Of a DNA stretch of 64,000 nt, positions 45,436 through 57,224 are shown one piece after another. The notes beneath the pieces were generated by a model, which saw nothing but the letters and a program-made list of their open reading frames with translations, did not search any database and had not been told where the DNA came from. Origin of the DNA: Macrostomum hystrix (Eukaryota; Platyhelminthes; Macrostomidae); assembly GCA_950097015.1 (NCBI GenBank), contig CATNEN010000011.1, forward strand, positions 1,116,001 through 1,180,000. Reading direction: 5' to 3'. The position numbers were made by a program, and so were the translations under genes. Position 1 is the first letter of the stretch. Each line of letters starts with the position of its first letter.

Positions 45436-46440
45436 AGCTGGGATCTATAGCAAATATATTCATATTTGTAATTATAAATATGAGGACGAGTATATTTTCC
45501 AAATTATCAGCTGACTTATAGAATTTCGTTCGAGACTGCGGTGTGTTTAGAAAAGCTTGTTATCATTGTCAATCAAATAATAAAAAAATTTCTATTGTCC
45601 TCAAATAAAATTTACCGGTGGTGTCATATTGAGAGGACTTTAAAATCCTATTCAATATGAAATCGGACAGACTGTACCTACCAACCAATACTAATGAGCA
45701 CTTGATGGAATAACTGGGGTCAAATCATGCCTATAAACGGAACTTTGAGTTGTTAATCTAAGGCAGCTATTGTCAATAAATCTGTAAAAAATAAGTAGTT
45801 CAAAAATTAGGTACAGCTCAATACTGGCTACATTTTTTAACAATTAAGAAAGTTCATGCAGGGGACATTCAGTGTCAGAGTGATAAAATATCCAACTCTT
45901 ACATCTAGAGGTCCCAGAGCTCGAATCCACAGCTGAATAGAAGACTTTTGAGCTAGCTGTACAATACACACAGCTTGCCACCCATGAGAGCCAACCCTCC
46001 TAGGCATCTGCATTGGCGGATGTGTGAGTGTGTGCCTGCGTAATTATCCTGCGTTGTTGTGTGTCCAGGGTCAGGGGAATGGGCTGAAGTACTTCATCTC
46101 CATGGCTACGAGTCGACTCTTGCTATTAATACGTATTGAATATTTAACAGACAAATGTTACAATAAGTACATGTATTAGCGCTATGATTGAGCAGAAAAA
46201 GTTAAAGCAAAACCGAATTCGAGAGTTGAAAAAACCTCTATCAAAGTTGCTTAACAATGTTTTTAAGCTAAATATTTGAAATCGGCTAGGTAATCTTGCT
46301 TAGATTGGCTTGGATAAATTGGCTCAGTTAAAAATGACACCCGAGCAGTATTGGCTTTGCTTTACGTCAACTCTATACGCTGTCAAGGAAACAGCAGTGG
46401 AAAATGTTTAATTATCACACAGAAATAGTTCATGTTCGCA
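45436..46440. other. Spacer downstream of the Mx-like gene
   Basis: Contains a diverged SINE-A-like stretch at about 45880-46100 (GAGCTCGAATCC, GTGTGAGTGTGTGCCTG). No gene recognised. Confidence 0.45.
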
Positions 46441-49400
46441 TCAGAACCTGGCGATCTCCTGCTCAGCCGCTGCCAGCTTCTCCATGCGGTCAGCCATGTA
46501 ACGCCGTCTGGCACCGATCAGGGGATTCTCCTCGCGCAGCTTGTCAAACAGCGGCTGCGGGTCGGTGACGAGAATGATGAGCGACTCGCGCAGCTTCTCA
46601 GCCATCTTGTGCAGCATGTAGTGCATGACGGTCAGGGTGACTGTGTCCTGCAGGCGCCGGACAGACACCCGGATGTAGGCCTCGGCTCCGTCTAGAACTC
46701 GACGCGTGTTACGCTCGACAATATCCTGGATGGTCATCATCGGCTGCTGCTCGTTGCTAATGCGACCCTCGCTGTCATTTCTTGTTGGATCCTCACTATG
46801 CTGCGGCAGCCGAAGCTTGTTGTTGTAAGGCCTTTTTGAAGTTTGTTGTAAAGTATAGTAAATCTTCTTTATCTATAGTATTCCGTAAGCCTGGAGTCTA
46901 GGTGCTAGACTTGTAACAATATCGACTGTAATCTCTCTTGCTGCAGGGCGTCACATTTTCACATCACATCACATGAAAAGTGGCCAAAGTTATGTTACTT
47001 ACGTATGCAAGTAGCTATCGTGCAAAATTGTTTCATAAACAGTGCTCCACTGTAATACTTTAGTCAGTTAAGCAAGCTGAGAACTCTATTACAAAGAGCT
47101 ATGACCTAGTTGTAACGTAACCTTAATTACCATATTTTTTATTTGCTTGCTGGCTTTTCTGATTGTAAACAAAAACACTCTCTCACTTCTCTTTTTCCAT
47201 CAAAAATATCCTGTCTTGCGTGAAGACGAACTCTTCCTCTGTGAAGATGTTCTTGATTTGCTCCCTGGCCAGATCGACTTGGCTCGTCCTGATGCCTTCG
47301 CACACCTCCTTGATGAACTGGTTGAAGGACGGGTAGTCGCTGAAAACAAGGTCGGCCAGGTTCCGAACCGTCTCGTCGACCTCCTGGTTGACGGAGACCA
47401 AGAAGGCACTGCAGGGCTCGCGCACCAGCTTGAGGAAGTGGTTGCGCACGAGCCGCTCGACCACCGGGTACACGTTGTCGAAGCCCGGCAGCTCGCAGCC
47501 TCTCTGCTGTTCGATGTCCTGCCTGGCGGCCTCCCACATCGCTGTCACTGAAATCATGGAATTCACGAACAGAGTGCGACTGCGCAAATGTAGCTACACT
47601 AGCTGATGTGATAAGCGCTTCGATAGCTTTCAATACTTTGGCGGGAGCAAACCTTCAGTCCTTTCGGAGAAGGCGCACATCTCGATCTCGTCGGCCAGCG
47701 TCTCCCAGTGCTTGCGGCAGCGGCCGAACAGCCTGTCTGGCTCGTGACGGTGCGTTCCCGTGGCCACGTTGGAGAAGTCCGTGGTGAACTTGTTCAGCAT
47801 CCTGGCTAGTAGGCGCTTCATCTCGTCGTCATTCTCCGGCGGTCCGGTTCCAATGCTTTCCAGCTGTTTGCACATTTCTTCTCTCTTTACCTATTTCGGG
47901 AATTTTTATGCTTAGAATAGTTAGCAAGGGCATACGTGGCTCTGTACTTTGTATCGTCTCTCGTATCACTCGTTAAGAATTCCAGCTGCTCGGGCAAGTA
48001 CAATTTCGACATTAAAAAATCACCTGAATCTCCCTCATCAGCTCGGGAATATTGTGCTTGATCGCTTCGTAAAGCTCGCTGCTCAGCTTCACTGCCAGAG
48101 TCTTTGTTCCGTACTCGAACTTATCAAGAGCTCGAAAGTGCCTGTGAGTGCGGAAGAACACTTCCTCCTCCTTGCTAGCCTGCTGCAGGCTCATGTTGTC
48201 CTTCAGCTGCTGCGCTGTGCGACACCTCACGGAGACGTAGCCCTTCTTTAACGGAATCCTCTGGTTACGCATCAGCGCCAGAACTTCCGACTCTGAGCCC
48301 GGGTTGACCAGATCCGGACAGGTGAGAACACCGATTGTCCGCTTCGACTCCGGGTCCACCTCCTTCGCTAGAGACAGAGCTTCGACAGTCTCGATGTCAA
48401 CGTGGCAGGGAATGACGACCAGAATGATGACCTCCGGTTTCTGAATGTAGCTCAGAATGAGAGACTTTGTTAGGCCAGCAACTGAGCAGCCGCCTTCGAT
48501 TGAGAATCTAAAAGTAAAGGTATCGTTTGATGTAGTATCAAAACTCTCTAATCAACTTTAATAAAAAAACTTACCTGGCTATGCCTGGCAGATCAATAAG
48601 GGTCAGGTCAGGCGAATCCGGGCTCTCAACCCACAGTTCGATGATGTGCTCAGAGATCTCTCCAGGCGAGCTGGTCATCTCATTCTGAGCCTCCCTGATG
48701 GCTGACCCGATCTCGTTCGACGCTTTAAGAGTTTTCTCCCGATCCTCACCGCTTTTAGTTTTGTATCTGCACGGGAATTTCGAGACATCAAGCTAGATCA
48801 GGGGTCGGGCCAGATGAGGCCTCGAAGTCCGGTCTGTTGCTCCTTCCGACACCTACAGTATCCTGTCTCATCTCTCCGCTGCCTTATCTCTCCAGTGTCT
48901 CATCTCTCCAGTGTCTCATCTCTCACGTGTCTCATCTCTCCAGTGTCTCATCTCTCCCGTTTCTCATCTCTCCCGTGTCTCATCTCTCCCGTGTCTCATC
49001 TCTCCCGTTTCTCATCTCTCCCGTGTCTCATCTCTCCCGTGTCTCATCTCTCCCGTTTCACAACTCTCCCGTGTCTCATCTCTCCCGTGTCTAATCTCTC
49101 CCGGGTCTCATCTCTCCCGTGTCTAATCTCTCCTGTGTCTCATCTCTACCGTGTATCATCTCTCCCGTGTCTCATCTCTCTGCTACCTCATCTCTCCTGT
49201 GTCCTGTCTCCTCATCTCTTCTCATCTCCCCCTTGTCATCTCTTCTGTCTCATCTCTCCCCGATCTCATATTTCTACAGTCAATGCGGCCTGCTGTCGTC
49301 TTTTAGACTCTCTCTTTGATAGGCTAGCTATAATAAGTTTGCCGACCCATGCGCTAGAGTTTAAATTCTACTCGAATTAGTCTGTTTGCGAGTCAAACAA

Positions 49401-50995
49401 ACAAGGCATTCGTGAAATTTATTATGAAGTCATTGAAATATGACGTTACTTGTGTTATAATGATCATTTAAATTCAATTAAGGTTTACACGTAGTTTGGT
49501 GCACTTGTGGTCAAACGAAAATATACCATCTGGAGAGATGGTGCCAATTTAATTCGAAACGTGAAAAGGCTCAGTTTTGTTCTGACCAGCTATTGCATCC
49601 GGTCATGCAGTCAACTTACAGACCCTTATCGATCAGTCACAGCTAATTGTGTTGCTACATCTACGAGTATCTGCCTGAAGATCATCGGTTGTAACTTGCT
49701 ACCACAGGTATCAGGTATATGTACAGGCATTTGCCCGCTAGATTTCTTCATCGAGTATAAAATTGCTGTTTACAAACTACTGTTCAAAGAGCTTGGCTTC
49801 GCAATCAACCTGTCTCTCCCCCCATCTCTCTCTAAAGACTTTGCACATCGCTCGATGCTGTTCGAAAACTTTTTGTAAACATTAAATTGCCAATGCGATT
49901 AAGTAAACATGTGTGTTGCTACTAAACTGTATATTTTTTCTCGATATCCTTTGCATAAATAATACTGCAAAACTGAATAAACCTGGTTAAAACTTAAAGT
50001 TAAAGCAGACAAAATTGTACAACCTATTTGACAACCAACTGAAGCACAGGGCCTCACTTGCGTCATTCAAGGTGTCTTAGGCAAAAAAGTGTCTAATTGA
50101 GGCACGAAAGTGTCTTCTAATGAGGTACGAAAGCGTCCTCTAATGAGGCACTAAAATGTCCTCTAACGAGGTACCAAAGTGTACTCTACCTTTATAAGGT
50201 ACATTGTTACAATTGTTATATTGTTACAGTTATAAGGTATTATAATGAGGCTTAGGCTAACTCTTCTAAAGTAGTCTTTTACGATCGTAATGAAGGGGCC
50301 AATAAGTATTAGAAGACGCCAGAACGGACTGAGGGAGGAGCGCTGATCACTGGATTTCGGGGTCTTGGACGCCTATACTTACGCCCTTGCAAATTTTCAC
50401 AATGCTCACGATCATAAAGGCAAAACTGAATAACTAAAAGCTTTTCTTTATATCATCGAAAGTGAATTGAACAGTTCAGGGAAAGGCGTACTTAAAATTC
50501 AACTTACTTTATCCTCGCCGACCAACCAGCATCATCCCTGCTACGCATGCTGAGCATCAGAGGGCATCGGGTGACAATGCCCGAGCCTCGGGGCAGCTCA
50601 ACGCCAGAAATGGCTTCCAAGACGGACGACTTGCCAACGGATTGGTCGCCGACAACTGCGATAGCCGGCAACCGGATGTCCTTCTGAAGGCCCTGGGCTC
50701 GAAGAAGATCAATGGCATTGAGGCAGGGCTTTAGCCGCTCTCGGAATGCTCGGCTTAGCGCGGGAGCGAATGAATCGCCCGGTTCCAAAGTGTTTTGATC
50801 GGAACGCATAGGCGACATTTTCGATTGGCTGCCATAGCCGCTGGAATTTTGACCATTTTCAAAGTCGTCGAGTTCTGACGTATTCGGTTTAGACACAAAG
50901 CTCCTACTATCGTCATCGAATGGAGGTCGCTTAGGCTGCTGCTGCTGTTGAGCAAAGGATGGCTGGCTGCCGCTTCTCTGCGGCTCGTTCGGCAT
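46441..50995 (-). CDS. Mx: Mx-like dynamin-superfamily GTPase
   Basis: Large GTPase; relatives self-assemble through a stalk and, in vertebrates, restrict viruses. Whether this one does so is unknown. Exons: 50995-50508, 48766-48575, 48507-48024, 47890-47653, 47547-47187, 46831-46441; 2154 nt, 717 aa. The last acceptor (46832) is the least certain. Residues 1-85 are disordered and Gln/Ser-rich. G1 is GDQSVGKSS (116-124), the switch I Thr is in GIVTRCP (T142), and G3 is DLPG (220-223). G4 reads TCPD (288-291), where Mx and dynamin have TKPD. The middle/stalk spans about 340-590. The C-terminal GED-like helix ends [26 protein letters not shown] sequence, like Mx. There is no PH or proline-rich domain, which argues for Mx over classical dynamin. 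Intron 1 holds a minisatellite. Confidence 0.88.
48850..49275 (+). repeat. Minisatellite, 15-bp unit, Mx intron 1
   Basis: About 27 copies of TCATCTCTCCCGTGTC with variants (CCGTTTC, CCAGTGTC), the same unit as at 5890-6450 and 12905-13345. Here it is antisense to its host gene. Confidence 0.95.
50085..50200 (+). repeat. Short tandem repeat, about 25-bp unit, Mx intron 1
   Basis: Four to five imperfect copies of GTCCTCTAATGAGGCACGAA. The rest of intron 1, 49280-50080 and 50200-50507, shows no recognised feature. Confidence 0.8.
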
Positions 50996-51464
50996 GGTTT
51001 TAATTTACGCGGTTAGCGAGTTTTCTTTCATTAGAGAACTTTCTAGGCCAGTTGTCAGGTATCCACGCGAGCAGATGGACCAGATCAACTATTTGTAGCA
51101 ATGCAAGGACTAGCTGTAGCCACGACCACGCTCTGTTTACGTGTAAACTGGATATAGCCGGGGCTTTGATTTTAAGCAGTGCGTGGAAAAATTATACAAT
51201 TACTTGTATATCACAGGAAGATGCTCGCAACTGATACCACGCCGATAGGACGTCATTATACGCTTGGTCGCTGGATGTCCGACTGCGTTTTAAACGAAAT
51301 ATAAAAATACGCGCCTGTGTCATACAAGTATCTCTTATCCGACAGTGCAAATGGAAAAAATGGTCTAGCTCTTTACTGCTACGATTTTTATATCGCACGA
51401 ATCACGGCAGCTTTTTTATGTAGGACGTGAGTGGTGCCATCTCATCTGATCGACTGTCGCAGCA
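50996..51464 (-). other. Upstream region of the Mx-like gene
   Basis: Expected to hold the promoter of the minus-strand Mx-like gene. I see no TATA box at a convincing place. GAAA words lie at 51020-51046 on the minus strand but do not form a full interferon-type element. No gene recognised. Confidence 0.4.
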
Positions 51465-51690
51465 AGGTCCGGCGAGCTTGAATCCGTAGCGAGGCCACAT
51501 TCATTTTGTGCGCAGCCCCGAAGAAAGGCTAATTGTGCGTGGCTATTGTCGCAAAATTCAAAACCTTGAGGGCCAATTCCATGGGGGCACAGTGCCAACT
51601 CTATGAGGACAATAAGAAGGTCAGGTCAGATTCACCGGCCACCTGTGTGAGTGTGTGCCTGTGTGCCTGGATTTTGCTGCACCTGACTCG
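51465..51690 (+). mobile_element. SINE A fragment
   Basis: GAATCCGTAGCGAGGCCACA, then CCTTGAGGGCCAATTCCATG, GGCACAGTGCCAAC and CACCTGTGTGAGTGTGTGCC match the SINE A head end and body. It abuts the LINE remnant that follows. Confidence 0.65.
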
Positions 51691-52025
51691 GGTGTTTACT
51701 GTTGTGTTGTGAGACAACGAAGATGCTGAGCACTTTGTGTGTCACTGTCCCTTCTTTAACAGAGACCGGCTACGCTACCTAATTGGGCCCAACCCGTCTA
51801 TGGACGAGATCTGCCAGCGCGACAGCATTCCACGGCTCGTCCAGTTCCTCCGGGCAACAAGACGAGCCACGTTCTTCCCTACGGAAGACAACGCTGCAGG
51901 ACGGACCGGCGGACCACCCTGACCGGCCCCGCGCCCTCGCCTGTCTGTGGGCCTACAGGGGTTAGCGGTATGGGCGATCCTCGCCTCCCCGCTGTGTCCA
52001 TGGACCACCCTGCAGCTAAGTCAAG
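51691..52025 (+). mobile_element. Non-LTR retrotransposon (LINE) 3' end remnant
   Basis: A reading frame from about 51712 to 51922 ends AEHFVCHCPFFNRDRLRYLI…IPRLVQFLRATRR. This is the typical C-terminus after the reverse transcriptase of many LINEs, whose CCHC-like end reads E-H-x3-C-P. It is followed by a GC-rich 3' untranslated tail (GGACCACCCTGACCGGCCCC to CTGCAGCTAAGTCAAG) that also occurs alone at 15575-15725. The 5' part, including the polymerase core, is absent. Confidence 0.7.
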
Positions 52026-53228
52026 TTGTGTCGTGACTTGTTCAAGTGCTTTAACAGTCCTTCTTAGGGGCACCGTTTTGATGTGCTGCGCTTTATTATT
52101 AGTTTATGCACGCGTATGCTGGCTACTGCTAGTTGACTAGTCCCTTGTGCTGCTTATTTCTAAATATTGTATTGTTTCCAAATTATCGATCCACTAGCTA
52201 CTATCTTTCCACGCAGTTGCACCCAGGCCAGAGATCTTAGGCCGCTAGCCGTTGACGCTTAGATAGTGCTGCTAAAACGGTATAAATGATAAGGCAGCGT
52301 CTCTGCAAGCTCCCGACTTTCTTGGGCCCTAATCGGCGGATCGCGTGTCTCTGTAGCTCTTCTGACCCTTCGCTTTCCGGCCTTGAGTGCGCATGGAGCG
52401 ACCAATGTCCGCCTAAATTTGAGTTAAGTCTGAAATCGACTAACGCTGGCCTAAGTTGAACTCGAGCAGCTTTCCTGGGCAGACTGCAGAGCGCTGCGAC
52501 TCCGGCTCTGGACCAGTCGGCTAACTTGTTAACCACTGTTGTTTCAAACGCAGCGGCCGTCCTATCAAAGCAGAAAGCTTATCAACCGAAGACAACGACT
52601 CGGAAGTTGTCTGGGCAAGGCAGCAGGTGCACACACGGATGAGACAGCGACCGCAGGCGTGCGCGTTTCGACGACTGCCGCCTTCCCGCGGCGGACCTGT
52701 CCCGCTTCATCTGGACTGGAGTCTCTGCAAAGAAGTTCCTCGCGCATCGTCTGGTTTTTCCTCACATTTGCTTCTGAGAGCTCGAGACATTAAAGCGAAA
52801 ACCGGGCCCGCCTGGCAAGGACCAGCCGAGCAACGGCAAAACCGAACAGACCTGGTCCGCGAAAGATTCCTTCTCCGGACAGAACCCTGCGCGACTTGAT
52901 GGAGGCGTCAGCCATTTGCATCCAGGTCAAAAAGGCTTTCACGGCCTATACTGATCTTGCGCTCGAGCAACCAACGCCCCCTTAAATCGGCAGCCGGGGC
53001 TGACGCGTTGGTGCACGGGGAACTAAACACCATTACAGATAAAATGCTTATCTTTTATTTTTTGAGTACAGAATTTTAAGACAGTTTATTTAGGGCACTG
53101 CAGAACATACTGCAGATACTCGCCGACTTCTTAAGTGTATACAGCTCAAGGGTATCTCACAGTGAAGTGATGCTTTGTTGCCTCTTTGTTCCGCGCCCAT
53201 GCGTTTTCAATTGAGCTTATGTTTGTAT
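52026..53228. other. GC-rich anonymous block
   Basis: From about 52230 to 53000 the base composition is clearly higher in GC than its AT-rich flanks. It has several short overlapping frames on both strands, none with a motif I know. Decayed retrotransposon sequence is likely, given the neighbouring LINE end, but is not shown. Confidence 0.4.
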
Positions 53229-53411
53229 TTAGTTGGCACAGATCGATGAAGTACTCCTAGATCCCGAGTAGGATCCTGTTGGAATACGAAGTACAAAGTT
53301 TTCGCCATGCTCAAAGGTGCCAACATTAGCACGCGCTTGTGCATCGATCAAAGTAAAGTATTCCATATAAAAGCTTCTATAGTCAAACCGCCCAGAGCCA
53401 AATAGTGCCAA
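53229..53411 (-). pseudogene. Possible isolated exon or gene relic
   Basis: The minus-strand frame reads ALFGSGRFDYRSFYMEYF, then IDAQARANVGTFEHGENFVL and RIPTGSYSGSRSTSS, with a TAA stop at 53229-53231. Composition is protein-like and unlike the surrounding AT-rich DNA. No partner exon was found upstream on the minus strand, and I do not recognise a family. Confidence 0.3.
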
Positions 53412-56400
53412 ACCTTTTCTTATTTTTACACATGCAGCTATACCGCAACCCTAAATTAATTGAAATTATTAACTATTATCTATGTATTTAAAGCTTTTTA
53501 TTTTATTACTGATAACATGTTTCATGTAAAATCAGTTTGTAATTTTCTATTCTAATTTTAACCAATTGCAACCGAGCTTGCCTACGATTACGACAATGGC
53601 CCCTATCTAGAAATCGTTCCTGATTCTGACGTCGTAATACTAATCCATGTCGGTAATAAGCACAGCAGATTCACCTTCGACTGTTGTCGAACAAAAGACT
53701 GTCACCCTGGTCGACAAAAAGTAGCTATAAAACGAATATTGGTGTTGGACTCGACGACTATACTGACTCGACGACTAACGTACATATTTGTCAAATCATA
53801 TTTTACATAAAATATGCAATCTGTTATAATCTAAAATTATTATTATACATAGATATTACATAATAATTTTAATTTTTGGTTGCGCCGGATAGGTTGGTCA
53901 GGATTTGGCACTTGCGGGCAGAAAAGGTGGCAGACGAAAAGGGGGCAGACGAAATGACGAGCTTTGCTCTGGAATGTTTTAGAATACCGGAAGCTAAGAT
54001 CCTCAAGAATATAAATTACACTGTATGATAATATATATTATTACAGTCAGAATAACTTTCACCATACTAAAAAGACTGCACAAGCAAACAGCTGAGAATG
54101 ACTCTGAAAAGATTTGTTATACTGTAAAAAATTTTACTTTTATATTTTGTCATTTTTTAAATGTAGAATAGTTACAATTTTATATTATGTAGAATATCTA
54201 TATACTTTATCTTATAACTGTGATACTGACACACTATTACGTTGTATTACAACAGCTACTGCACATACCTAGTGCAGGTTACATATGTTATCTAAAGCTT
54301 AGTAGCTAAGTGCTTCATAAATGCTACTAGGTAGGCCTAGGCTGGTTTGGTTTGTGCATGTGTTCTAGTGCTAGTGCGAGTGTATCTATCACCAATTACT
54401 TGCTTTCTACGAGAAATTTTATAAGCTAGTAATAATCATGGATGACAGATATTGGCAGTTTATTAATATATATTATTAAATTAATTAAAAATAACTATTT
54501 AGGCCTATCTAAAATTGTTATTTAATTTTATTAGCTTGCTGCATTGCTTATTGACATTGTGAAGGCCTAGGCCTAGCTACATAGTACATAATAGCTAGCA
54601 TAACTAAGCCTAGCTATCAAGCTATCATAGTATTACTATTATCTTGTGTTGATTCCTGTCTGTCTGTCTTTATGAAATCAAGATATAACTCAAGCTAGCT
54701 ACTGACCATTTGTATTTTTCAGTTCCATGCAAAGGCAAAGCTAGGCCTATTAGGCCCTATCATTGATTGGCAATAACCAATAAGCAGTTATAATTTATAG
54801 GTCTAGCATTGGCCATTGTAACTAAGCCTTTAATAAGCAAAATATATTTAGCTAAACCATGTCTGTACCTTTTGAGTCTTTAATATGAACAATTGCCTAA
54901 TTGACTAGGCCTAGTTGACAAAGTGACCAATTATAGGGATGAGTCCAATAAATAACTATTTGAAAAAATGGCAGTACTTGACAAAGTGACCAGCACCCAC
55001 TAGCTAATACAGTCCCAGGTCATTTCGGTGACAAGACATTTCGGTGACATTGTTTCGGTGACAAAATGGGTCAGTTCGGTGACAACTATTCTTGCACCTG
55101 AATATGCTTAGGAAACAGCCTTCCAGTTCCATGTGCTTAGAAAACAGCCTTCCATGTGAACTACGCACACCTATTAAGTATTATTAAATAATGATGAATA
55201 ATAATACTCTAGCTAGTATAGCTATAGGCCTACCTATATAAAATTGGCTCAGCTACTTTAGAAAGCTATCAAAGTAGCAATTGGAGCCAGGTCAGTATAT
55301 TAATATATAGCAAAATTTCAGGCCTAAAATGTTTATTAAGGCCTATCTAATTATTTATTTTTTTTCATATTAAATTAGAAATATTAAAGACTCAAAGACT
55401 CAGTTTGGTTTGGGTATCGATTTGGTTTAGGTGAGGTTTAGATAATAGAAACCCTACATGTCAACTCTTGATTATGATATAGGCCTACCTTAAATGTGTA
55501 GTGTTTAACGCTAAGCAAATGGCAAACAATAATTTGGCAAACAACAATAATTTGTTTTTCTATTTCTAAAAGTACTTAAAATCGAAAAATATTAGAGTGC
55601 TGACAATCCTATGGCTAGCTAATTTTTTTTAAGTAGGCTAAGTTCTAGTAAATATAAAATGCTACAATTTGGTGGGGACACCACAATGCTATAAATAGTA
55701 TTTGCCTTTGTTTCTTTCTTCTATGCATTTGTTTTTATTCTGTACTTTAAATACTAATAAATGCTGAATAATAAATAAATATAGCATATTAAACTTGTAA
55801 AAAAGTAAGAAGACTGATACATTTTGCTTTTTTGAAACTTGAGACTAGAGATGCTCAAATCATATAGATTATTAGTTATAACCATTATATTGATTATTTA
55901 CATTATGTAATTTTCATACTCTATGTCTCAGAGTCTGCAATATCTAGCTTAAAATGAGCTTTAGGCATTTGGCCACTAGGTCATGCGTTTGAATCTCAAT
56001 CCTTGCAAAACAGATTGTTCTTTGTCCATGAGCAAGGTGCCTAATTTTGCATTGCTTTTGGTCAGCTGTAGTAGTCTATGTAGCGATCTCTTTCGTCCAT
56101 AGCTGTTACTTAGCCTTTAGTAGTTTCGTGTGTAGCAGACCTTTCAGCTCTCTCTCTATTTGTTGGATTTGGGATTGGTGAGCTGAGTATTTGGGGGGCT
56201 GGTAGCGTAAGTTATGAGGGTGACAATAGGTATTTTCCATGCTGTTCGGGTTATACCTAAGGTAGCGCTAATGCCCGAGTGGCAAGACACTAGCTACTAA
56301 CAATGGGAGAAGAATCGACTGTTGCTGGCACAAGGGCTTAGGTCACTGATCTGGGGCACACAGTCCGTGGGGTGTATCAGGATGGATCAAAGTTGTCTGG

Positions 56401-57224
56401 TGTACATCCTTTGCACTCTCACTTACTTTCCTCTATGGGGTCTGGAATTCGTACAGTTTCATTAGGGGGTTAAAGGTGGAGTTTTGGGACTTCAGGGGGG
56501 TATTTAGGGAACCTTAGGTGGACTTCAGATAGACTTCAGGTGGACTTTTAGATGGGATTTTAGGGCGGTATATTGGGGTTTCAAAGGGGTCATATAATAG
56601 GGTGGATTTGGGTGAAGAATGCCAATGAGAGATAAATGGGAGAGGATTGGGCTGAGGTAAAGGGATCTGTTTTACTCCTATTAGGAAAATAACTAAGGAA
56701 CTTGGTTCATTTAATAGCAAAACAGGGAAAGAGGTAGGAAGTGGAATGGCTTATATTTAGTATAGGTTGTATCGAACGTAGAGCTAAACGTTGAGAACGT
56801 AAAGCAGGTCAAACAGGTAAAGATTGCATTATATTCTTCTCTGTATATATATACCAAAATATATAGTATATTCCATACTATTAGGGTGGGTGCATGTCCC
56901 ACTTGAGTGCACACACACAACAAACAAAGAGAGCTGAGTGAGGTTACGACAAATAGATAGTGAGTGAGAAAAATTGGCGGGAATTCAAAATGAATAAGTG
57001 TCCTAATTATTCACTGCCTCAGGTGAAATAGCTATGGCTATGAATCTATTCCTACTAGTACTATATGTATTTTTTCTATTTCTATGGAATGAATATGATT
57101 CAAAGTAACACATGTTTGACCTTATTACTAAAATGTAAAAGTTTTTAGTAGTATATACAATAAATGTTTATTATTGATTATCGTTTTGTTTTTAAGAATC
57201 ATTTCCAAGAAGCCATTTTGAGTC
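53412..57224. other. Long AT-rich spacer upstream of the USP gene
   Basis: No gene recognised. Points seen: GGCAGACGAAAAGG/GGGCAGACGAAATG near 53920-53960; AGGCCTA palindromes repeatedly at 54330-55500; a TTCGGTGACAA motif four times at 55022-55088; a tRNA-like relic (GCGTTTGAATCTCAATCC) at about 55985; and weak GGACTTCAGGTGGACTT repeats at 56460-56580. Confidence 0.5.

Noticed and set aside
51018..51046. Interferon-type response element upstream of the Mx-like gene
   Set aside because: GAAA words are present but the spaced GAAANNGAAA pattern is not, and the site is within about 50 nt of the start codon.
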